Origin: Morchella semilibera
Taxonomy: Eukaryota; Ascomycota; Pezizomycetes; Pezizales; Morchellaceae
Direction: 5' to 3'
Length of the DNA: 64,000 bases
Assembly (NCBI GenBank): GCA_009192285.1
Contig: CM018603.1
Coordinates: 2,100,588 to 2,164,587 of the forward strand
Shown here: piece after piece, positions 57,311 through 64,000 of the stretch
Position numbering within the stretch: position 1 is the first letter of the stretch
How the letters are laid out: each line of letters begins with the position of its first letter
Notes under the pieces: generated by a model
Told to the model about the DNA's origin: nothing
Databases searched by the model: none
What the model saw: the letters and a program-made list of their open reading frames with translations, nothing else
Position numbers and translations under genes: made by a program

Positions 57311-57693
57311 GGCTCCTCGAGCCTTCAGATGGCTTCAAAAGCCCTAATTAGTGCGCTTGGTGCCTCTGCTCTCCTGATTCGAGTGATATCATGTGATACG
57401 ATATTCGCTATGTAGTGAGGTTTGATCATAGATAAACACCGCTCACCCGTTTTCATGTCTTCAAACCTACCACTTTCAAACCTGCCACTTTCAAACATAC
57501 GGTTCTTCAGGCCACTCGAGGCCTTTCAAGGCTTCGATCTTGAATTACTATACAGTATTTAAGATGGTACAGTATCCACTCTAAAGCTCTATATTCAAGC
57601 CATTGACAGCCGCGTCTTTAAACGTCCCTTCAAATCTTAACACCTACCCCAAACCTCCAAAAAGGCCCCACAAACCCGGAAAAGGCTCCAACC
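57311..57693 (+). promoter_or_regulatory. ORF2 leader and promoter region
   Basis: Contains ACTATACAGTATTTAAGATGG and CTCTATATTCAAGCCATTGACA, which closely match the leader and first codons of ORF1 (55180-55230). In ORF1 the stretch is coding (MVSYPL..); here the same frame hits TAA after five codons, so it acts as untranslated leader. Also holds CATATGATATC-like and CACTTTCAAACCT repeats. Confidence 0.5.
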
Positions 57694-58935
57694 ATGCCAC
57701 CACGCGGGAGACCAGCTGCTACGTACAAGTGCACGACAATCCACGACTGCCGAAGAATCCTACAATTGACTGGAAAAGATGCTATCTATAAGGCTCTCCG
57801 TAGCGACCTCGCGGACGAGATGGTAAGAATAGGGTGGGTTAATAAGGTCACCTCGGGCGAACAATTATTCAACAATCTGTGTCAATTTTGCATGGACCAC
57901 AGGGCCATCAAGGCGCTAAAGACCACATGGTCAGCAAAGGCTTCAGAGGACTCTATAAAGATCCAAGCAGCCCTCCTCCGCCTCATTATCGATCTATCCC
58001 AGAAGAGAAACAGGACAGCCCAACGCCACGGTGGGGCTTTGGGGGGCGCAGATGATGAAGTTAAAGATACACCCACCTCCGGGGCACCTCCTGCCCGCAC
58101 AAACGAACTGCAGACCACACCGGAGTTCTGGCAGGCCTTGGGAATACCCTACAGGCCGGCAATAACCATACATATTATTGACCCAGAAAGGGTTACAGGC
58201 ATCCCCAGCGATATATACCGCCACTATGATTGGTACGGGCCCGGATCGCTTATCCCCTTTATTAACATCCTTCAGGGGTTGTCTATGCAAGATTTAGAAA
58301 GACTTGCAATAAAGCGAGCCCCACCAGCGGCTCCAGGGAGCCCCGCGAGGGCTTTCCGAGCCTTCTACGGGGCGTTGTCCAATTCGGCCCCCCGGGGGCA
58401 GGCACCCTATCCCCCAAATCCGGAATATGTGCAGATCGGAGATTCTGAAGAGCTGGAAGGTTGGCTCAAAACCACAGAGGCAAAACCCTTAAGGCTCTGT
58501 GCGGTGCTTCACAGGCCTTCGGCAATCGTTACTGGGCCTACCCAAATGCCTCAAACACCTTCACTAGAAGGATATCAGCACCTTACTAGAGGCGACATTG
58601 ATGGAATAGAGCTTGATGTTGAGGAGGAAATGCTAACGTTTAGGAATAAGGTTGATCAAACAGGTTTGAATATCTCCATGCCCCGTACTGATGAGGGGTG
58701 CCAGATGCTCCAGGCGGTGGTGCATGAGCGTTCCGAGAGGTACGCGGCGATTGGAAGAAGGCTCGGTGAGCATTATAGAAGGCTCTACCCAAATGCCATT
58801 ACCTTTGAGTCTTGTCACTATGATCGTGAACGTATTTGGACCCAGGCCGAGAGAAATCACCTGTTTAGGCACACCAATGGTGAAGGCGGAGATGCCAATG
58901 ACCGTGTCTCCGAGGACTCTAGCGACCTAGTGTGA
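57694..58935 (+). CDS. Accessory ORF2, unknown function (413 aa), paralogue of ORF1
   Basis: I do not recognise the family. The start at 57694 (ACCATGCC) is well placed. It lacks the Ser/Pro-rich N-terminus of ORF1 and begins almost at the conserved core (YKCTTIHDCRRIL). The core runs to LRLCAVLHRPSAIV, then a C-terminal extension of about 100 residues follows, with a basic/acidic region (EHYRRLYPNAITFES, DRERIWTQAERNHLF) and an acidic end. A 30-residue Gly/Ala/Pro insertion interrupts the core near residue 110. The same gene is present, damaged, in elements A and B. It is probably an accessory gene of the transposon, because it sits at the same place in every copy. Confidence 0.78.
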   Translation: MPPRGRPAATYKCTTIHDCRRILQLTGKDAIYKALRSDLADEMVRIGWVNKVTSGEQLFNNLCQFCMDHRAIKALKTTWSAKASEDSIKIQAALLRLIIDLSQKRNRTAQRHGGALGGADDEVKDTPTSGAPPARTNELQTTPEFWQALGIPYRPAITIHIIDPERVTGIPSDIYRHYDWYGPGSLIPFINILQGLSMQDLERLAIKRAPPAAPGSPARAFRAFYGALSNSAPRGQAPYPPNPEYVQIGDSEELEGWLKTTEAKPLRLCAVLHRPSAIVTGPTQMPQTPSLEGYQHLTRGDIDGIELDVEEEMLTFRNKVDQTGLNISMPRTDEGCQMLQAVVHERSERYAAIGRRLGEHYRRLYPNAITFESCHYDRERIWTQAERNHLFRHTNGEGGDANDRVSEDSSDLV

Positions 58936-59297
58936 GTTTAGAAGGCCCGAGGGGCGTTGATTGGAGCTTAGAAGGCTTGATTAGAGCTTAGAAGGCTTGA
59001 TTAGAGCTTAGAAGGCCTGATAAGCGGTTTGATGTTGACTGCAGTTGTTTTTTGTTTTTTGGAGATGCAGTTGCAATTTTGCCTGTTTGGGAATATATGG
59101 TTGCCTATTTGGGTATCGTGTTATCTTATTTAGGTTAGTTATAGAATTGATTCTGTCTTAGCGAGCCGTCCGGAAGGCTTCTCGCCAAAAACCTCTAATT
59201 GCCGAGAAAAAGCAAAGGTGATATGGTGTGAATCGAACCATATATAGTGGAGGTGAGAGCCTTCATGAAGGCTCTTCCAGCCTTACAAACCACCATC
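58936..59297 (+). other. Region between ORF2 and the DUF6532-like gene
   Basis: Starts with three tandem copies of GAAGGCTTGATTAGAGCTTA, then a T-rich stretch. Toward the end a CATATATAG box and GAGAGCC..GAAGGCTC palindrome precede the next gene. Probably holds the ORF2 terminator and the next promoter. Confidence 0.5.
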
Positions 59298-61297
59298 ATG
59301 GCTTCGCAGAGAGCAAAAATCAACAAGCGTGGCGTTGAGGAAGGACATGGCATGCAAGCCCCGATCTCCTCCTCCATTAATAAACGTCTAAGGGGGGCGA
59401 TGAGTATTTCGAGTGCTGCGAGCAGTAGGAATTCCGGTACTACAGAACCAGATACTGACCCCGATTACTATGGCTCCCCGAACCCTCCAGAAAGGTTTCC
59501 GGACGGGGCAATATTGGTAAACGGAGCGTTGCAGGGCCCACCAAAAACCTGGAGTGATTTTGATGATCATCCAGAGGAGGAAGACTACGTTCAAATCCAT
59601 GAGGATGACTATGAGGACGAGGAGCCGGGAGATGAGAATGCACCACCGCCCCAGCGTATGCCTTTATCAGAACGGAGTATATCCCCAGTCCCACCATCCC
59701 CACCACAACCACCACAACTACCACCACCATCACGACCACTGCCACGACCACCATCAAACCGGGGGTCGCGAGCTGGAAAAACACCAAGGGAGGCCCCTGT
59801 GGCCTCCGCCAGGGCTCTTGCAGCCACTCGAAGGAGACCTAGTGGACTGGCGGCAGAAGCAATTGCTTCTTCTTCTTTTGCAGTAAATATGATGCAGGTA
59901 TGTGATATTTAAATCCCCCTCGTCTCAGTCAAACCGCTGATATAACGGAGCACGGAAACCGTCATGTCGTGAATTCACGAAGGCTGGAAACTCCACGGAA
60001 GGCTGGAGCAGCCTCCGAAAGGGCTAGCATCGCCTCCACAAGTTCCTCATTTCGCTCGACCAGCAGCACCTTGCGACAAGAGCTCGACCGCGAGAACGAG
60101 ACAACCCCTTCAAATTCACAACCCTTTCGCATGCCTAGCTCTCCACAGCAATATCGTAGAGCCCTATCTCCATATAGAACGCCAACGCCTTCGCAGTATG
60201 GAACGCCAACGCCTTCGCAGTATGGAGCACCAGAGCCTGACTCCATTAATGAAAACGCAGCAGAGGCCAAGTCCGTAATCAAGCATGCGGGATACCTTCT
60301 CGGACGTTATACATTGCTCGAGGAGCCTTGGCCTCAAGCTGATTCTCTTAGTATTAACGTCCGTCGGTTTTGGAGTGAGGCAAACGACCATTTTAATACA
60401 AGTCTACCAATGACTAAGTTAGCTAGGAGCGACGTGAGTGCCTCGCGCGCCTTTCGGAGGGCTTAGTGAGCCTTCGCTAACTGCTTCCATTAGGTTCAAA
60501 TCAATTGTTCGCGGGTGAGATCGCACCTTGTTTTTACAGTGAAGGACTGCATGTCGAAGGATCTTTTGTATGGCTTGAGCGAGGAGAAAACGCCAGAGGC
60601 AAAGGGTAAGAAGGTGTCCTTTCTCCTCGAGAATGACCGTTTTATAAGCGATCCTGATAATTATACTGTAAGAGCTCTCTCCACCGTTCTATGAGCCTTT
60701 GGCAAGGTGCTGACAGCCACTAGACAGGCCGGCTTCACTTTTGGGCCCCGGAAATCGTAGAAGTAATATTTCTAAAATATTACAAAGGTGATAAAATGCG
60801 TGGGGCCAGGGATCCTGGTTTCATTGATGATATATCTCAGGCGTTTATTAGCCTAGTTTGCACCGCAATCTGGTTTATCTTACGATCTTGGAAAACAGGC
60901 ATATACGTCGAAGGGTTGAACTTCAATCCTCATCAGAATCCGGATATCATGAGTAAGGCGCACCAAGCCCTCTAAAAGGCTCCTTCTGACTTCGGGATAC
61001 CTCCAGCTACCTATAACAGGATGTTAAGCACATGGGGGAAGAGAAGCAAGGAGAACCAGGAGGGCACACTGGAAGTAATACGAGAATCAATTCGCGAGAA
61101 GGTAAATAAAAAAGTCTCAAAGAGCCTTATCTATATACTAACAAGCCTTTTAGGTCGATGAGTTAAGAGGGCCTAAAGAGGTTATATCCAGAGTCGGCCT
61201 GGAGGAGGATGATGTTCAATTAGCTGCGGATATAGCCGCATGGAGAGCTGCAAAGGCGCGCGGGAAGAAAGGGAAGGCACCAGCAGCGATTGAGTGA
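59298..61297 (+). CDS. DUF6532-like accessory gene (six exons, 574 aa)
   Basis: Not visible as one ORF; I rebuilt it from splice signals. Exons: 59298-59897, 59951-60433, 60494-60667, 60724-60952, 61007-61101 and 61154-61297, with introns of 52-60 bp, all GT..AG. The sum is 1,725 nt, exactly 575 codons with stop. The N-terminal half is low-complexity: an acidic patch (HEDDYEDEE) and a Pro-rich stretch. From exon 3 the protein reads SHLVFTVKDCM, SFLLENDRFISDPDNYT, then LHFWAPEIVEVIFLKYYKG and SLVCTAIWFILRSWKTG, which matches my memory of DUF6532, a domain of unknown function common in fungal repeats. The ATG at 59298 has a good context (CATCATGG); an upstream in-frame ATG exists at 59265. Exon 4's donor removes an in-frame TAA. 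The homology call is from memory only. Confidence 0.68.
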
Positions 61298-61444
61298 TTT
61301 GGGGGACGTGGGCATGGCGAAGGCGGGAGAGGCATTTCAAGAGCCTCCTCCCGCCTCGACGGTGGATATGTGATTTTGGGGGAGGACTCCTATTTTTATG
61401 TATGGTATGAATAATCAAAGTGGATTTTGAGGTATCAGTAGATT
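61298..61444. other. 3' flank of the DUF6532-like gene
   Basis: Contains the hairpin-like GAGGCATTTCAAGAGCCTCCTCCCGCC and a possible polyadenylation region (ATGAATAATCAAAG). No other feature. Confidence 0.4.
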
Positions 61445-62330
61445 AGTAATAGTTTGAAAGTCCTCGGAGATATTGGGAGAGCCCAGGAGATAGGCAGGGA
61501 TTACAGGAGAGCATGGGAGATCTGGCTTAATCTTCAAGAGTCTCCGGAGATATCAGGAGGGCTTGGGAAACCCTCAGGAGAGCCCAGGAGATTGACAGGG
61601 ATTACAGGAGAGCTTGGGAGGTTTCGCTTAATCATCAGTAGTCTCCGGAGATATCAGGAGGGCTTGGCGAGCCCTCAGGAGAGCCCAGGAGATTGGCAGG
61701 GATTACGGGAGAGCTTGGGAGGTTTCGCTTAATCATCAGTAGTCTCCGGAGATATCAGGAGGGCTTGGCGAGCCCTCAGGAGAGCCCAGGAGATTGACAG
61801 GGATTACGGAGAGCTTGGGAGGTTTCGCTTAATCATCAGTAGTCTCCGGAGATATCAGGAGGGCTTGGCGAGCCCTCAGGAGAGCCCAGGAGATTGGCAG
61901 GGATTACGGGAGAGCTTGGGAGGTTTCGCTTAATCATCAGTAGTCTCCGGAGATATCAGGAGGGCTTGGCGAGCCCTCAGGAGAGCCCAGGAGATTGCAG
62001 GGATTACGGGAGAGCTTGGGAGGTTTCGCTTAATCATCAGTAGTCTCCGGAGATATCAGGAGGGCTTGGCGAGCCCTCAGGAGAGCCCAGGAGATTGACA
62101 GGGATTACGGGAGAGCTTGGGAGGTTTCGCTTAATCATCAGTTGTCTCCGGAGATTGGCAGGGATCACAGGAGAGCTTGGGAGGTTTCGCTTAATCATCA
62201 GCAGTCTCCGGAGATATCAGGAGGGCTTGGCGAGCCCTCAGGAGAGCCCAGGAGATTGGCAGGGATTACAGGAGAGCTTGGGAGATCTCGCTTAATCCTC
62301 CGGAGATAGCAGGAGGGCTTGGGGAGCCCT
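61445..62330 (+). repeat. Terminal array of the 101-bp repeat (seven to eight units)
   Basis: Tandem units of about 101 bp: GGAGATATCAGGAGGGCTTGG, CGAGCCCTCAGGAGAGCC, AGGAGATTGRCAGGGATTAC, GAGCTTGGGAGGTTTCGC, TTAATCATCAGTAGTCTCC. The outer units are diverged and one is partly deleted near 62100-62160. Inner units are almost identical, a sign of recent unequal exchange. It produces several false open frames. Confidence 0.95.
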
Positions 62331-62658
62331 CACGAGAACGCCCTACTCATCCTTGGGCTTATAACAGAGCGTCTCTGAAGCCTCTCTAAACGAAAACCTC
62401 CTACTAGTGTGGAGGTCTACGATATCTCGCAGCCTCTTGGGAGAGAATATTACAAAGCCTCCAGATGGCGCCAGGAGAGCGCCGCTTAGCATCAGGAGAG
62501 CCCGCTAAGCCTTCTTGAAGGCTCGGGAGGCTCCTGCAAAGGCTCAGGAGGCCCTCGTACGGGCGGGTAAGCCCCTGGAGATCGAAAGTTTGACGGGTGT
62601 CTCCGAACGTCTCCCACACCTCCCGGGCCTCCGGTAGGGTTGAATAGGCTTGCTGATG
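62331..62658. repeat. Right subterminal region and end of element C
   Basis: Unique subterminal sequence with GAAGGCTCGGGAGGCTCC-type palindromes ending at CTTGCTGATG. Conserved in element B (47811-48113). Confidence 0.85.
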
Positions 62659-62786
62659 GACTTCATTTGTCTCCTGATGTCTCCTGAGCCTCAGGAGACT
62701 GAAAAAATATTGAAGAGTCTCAGGAGACTCTCAGGAGACCCGGGAGACTGCTGGGAGACTCCAGCCATAAGTTGAGTTTGCTGATG
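62650..62786. mobile_element. 137-bp miniature element sharing its end with element C
   Basis: From 62659 on this is a normal family member (GACTTCATTTGTCTCC..TTTGCTGATG). Its first nine bases should be CATCAGCAA but are TTGCTGATG, the exact reverse complement and simultaneously the last nine bases of Plavaka C. Counting these, its length is exactly 137 bp. Confidence 0.85.
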
Positions 62787-62801
62787 CTTCTCGCCACTAC
62801 T

Positions 62802-63602
62802 TTACAGGCTTTTGAAGATATCTTTGAGAGTGTTGTGCAGAGCCATTTGCGATTTCCGACGCAAAGTTGCATTTGCACTCGTATTTGAACTGAGCTTAGG
62901 GAGCACTTGTAATAGCGCTAGTAGTACTAACGAGTGCCCAGAAACTTTCATTCTCACAGAGGAATTGATATTCCCAATTGTGAGATAGATTGGCCATGCT
63001 TTTTTATTACCACTAAAGTTCGTCAGGTGAATGCCATCCGAGGGACAGATTACCAAGACTAACGTTGAACCCTCAAGGAGAGAATACTTTTTGATATCAG
63101 TTATGACTTTTCTGACTCTAACAAAACCTTCTAAAGATCTCAGAAAGCTTCTCCTCACCTGTGTTTGCCACCACCAGTCCTCTGTATGTATTTCGCCGTA
63201 AATTCTCTCTCCCTTCTCGTTGTACTCTATTGACAGTGCAAGTATAAAAGACTCCTTGAATGCCCGTTGTCCAAGGAGGAATCGAATAATTGTCATAGGG
63301 TCGCGATAGTAGTATGGTATCTTTTTCCCTCCTATAACAACCTTCGGATGATTCCATGTTGACCTCCATAGGCAATCGTTCATTTCCTCCATTTTTCGTA
63401 TAAAACCTCGTTCATTTCTATAGGAGCTATGGCGATGGTCTCCGGGGGCATGTAGAAAGAAGCTATCGATACTTCCTTGTGATGCTTTGGAAAAAATAAA
63501 GTACCGCGCTATCCGGAATTCATAAGATGAGTTAAAAGGTTGCCACGGATTGCCGAGAAGCCGTTGTGTGCTTTCCTGATAGCTATTCCAACGTCTTGGC
63601 AT
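62802..63602 (-). pseudogene. Diverged Plavaka transposase fragment
   Basis: A 266-codon frame homologous to residues around 95-360 of the transposase at 54806: NPWQPFNSSYEFRIARYF, GGKKIPYYYRDPMTIIRFLLGQ, HTEDWWWQTQ, SDGIHLTNFSGNKKAWPIYLTIGN. A stretch between WWWQTQ and YSLLEG corresponds to the family intron (GTGAGG..AAAAG on the minus strand), which happens to be open. It is a different lineage from elements A-C and lacks most of their GAAGGCTC palindromes. N- and C-termini are missing, with an LTR scrap at its 5' side and a miniature element at its 3' side. The ATG at 63602 lies in the LTR scrap and is not genuine. Confidence 0.85.
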
Positions 63603-63673
63603 CGATCCCGATGATTCGGTAATCGTAGCACTGTTGCGATAGATGGAATTATGTCAAGTTAAAATGGGGTGTG
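63583..63673 (-). repeat. Gypsy LTR scrap
   Basis: About 90 bp matching the first part of the LTR (ACGTCTTGGCATCGATCCCGA.., GATTCGGTAATCG..), cut by the miniature element at 63674. Confidence 0.7.
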
Positions 63674-63810
63674 CATCAGCAAGACTCCATTTGTCTCCTG
63701 ATGTCTCCTGAGCCTCAGGAGACTCAAAATATCTCCAGGAGTCTCAGGAGACTCTCAGGAGACTTGGGAGACTGTTGGGAGACTGCAGTCATAACTTGAG
63801 TTTGCTGATG
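63674..63810. mobile_element. 137-bp Plavaka-type miniature element
   Basis: CATCAGCAAG..TTTGCTGATG, the same length and internal CTCAGGAGAC repeats, in the orientation opposite to the copies at 12123 and 32700. Confidence 0.92.
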
Positions 63811-64000
63811 AATCAAACCCAACATCTATCGCACATATTGGCCAAACCTTCTAGGGATTCACCTCTACTCCAAGTGGTTTCACGAGTACCCTCGAAATCG
63901 TAGCTCAAATCGTGGGCAATGCTGAGAAATCCCTATCTTTTGGTACCTAAATGACTACATCTGTACTTAAAAACGAGATCAGAACAGCTAACGATTCGAA
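63811..64000. other. Right edge, unassigned
   Basis: No feature recognised in the last 190 bp. Confidence 0.4.

Larger units (their letters stand above)
51303..62658. mobile_element. Plavaka element C, 11.36 kb, apparently complete
   Basis: Inverted ends CATCAGCAAG (51303-51312) and CTTGCTGATG (62649-62658) enclose, from left to right: a subterminal repeat region, a minus-strand transposase, a 381-bp divergent promoter region, accessory ORF1, a 101-bp-repeat array, accessory ORF2, a DUF6532-like gene, and a long subterminal array in the opposite orientation. All four genes can be read without disabling lesions, if ORF1 is accepted as naturally shorter than ORF2. Elements A and B show that the same gene set was present in an older copy. 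A miniature element abuts or shares the right end. Confidence 0.88.

Noticed and set aside
57051-57338. 95-codon minus-strand frame with repeated EVSLNHQ-like units, and similar frames at 61454 and 62095
   Set aside because: They are read-throughs of the 101-bp non-coding repeat; unit length is not a multiple of three across all units and the frames break in other copies.
61445-62330. CRISPR-like array
   Set aside because: Units are contiguous 101-bp tandem repeats without distinct spacers, in a eukaryotic transposon.

Overview
This window looks like a gene-poor, transposon-dense stretch of nuclear DNA from a filamentous fungus, most likely an ascomycete (Pezizomycotina). The evidence is short introns of 52-61 bp with GT..AG ends, Tad1-type LINEs with an RNase H domain, a chromodomain-carrying Ty3/Gypsy element with LTRs, a Tc1-like element and Plavaka-type DNA transposons. 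The taxon is an inference. I see only one ordinary host gene, a three-exon major facilitator transporter (28819..27291, minus strand).

Layout from left to right. 1-7403: the 5' end of a young Gypsy element (LTR 790-1420, gag running off the left edge), then a string of solo, nested or diverged LTRs of the same family and a small 109-bp Plavaka-like miniature element. 7404-9700: a LINE on the minus strand. 9701-17677: the left part of a decayed Plavaka element (A), carrying its own insertions (a 137-bp miniature element and a 765-bp solo LTR with a GGCGC target duplication). 17678-24948: an old Gypsy LTR and gag remnant into which a nearly intact Gypsy element (18318-24504, target duplication GCAAG) has jumped. 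25088-26887: two copies of an unidentified inverted-repeat element. 27291-28819: the transporter. 30145-31918: a hairpin element and a dead Tc1-like transposon. 31943-34709: more LTRs and two 137-bp miniature elements. 34710-44585: a full-length LINE (D) ending in a 270-bp AAAT tail, with another LINE (C, 38843-42423) nested in it in reverse and a 14-bp target duplication. 44586-48113: the right part of a Plavaka element (B). 48114-51302: degenerate Gypsy gag-pol. 51303-62658: an 11.36-kb Plavaka element (C) that still has an open transposase and three further genes. 62650-64000: miniature elements, an LTR scrap and a diverged transposase fragment.

The most interesting object is Plavaka element C. 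Between 10-bp CATCAGCAAG inverted ends it carries a two-exon transposase (about 945 aa, C2H2 finger plus Plavaka catalytic region), two paralogous genes of unknown function that were tandemly duplicated together with their leader, arrays of a 101-bp repeat in opposite orientations flanking the accessory block, and a six-exon gene that I could rebuild to 574 codons, whose C-terminal half resembles the DUF6532 domain. The 137-bp miniature elements share its ends and a CTCAGGAGA motif with its arrays, so they are plausibly mobilised by it.

The window also records a rearrangement. LINE A's 5' junction and LINE D's 3' junction carry the same 13-bp target duplication taken from a Plavaka accessory gene, and the Plavaka and Gypsy flanks on the two sides complement each other. 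This is what an inversion of about 33 kb between two LINE copies would leave, or an assembly error that mimics it.
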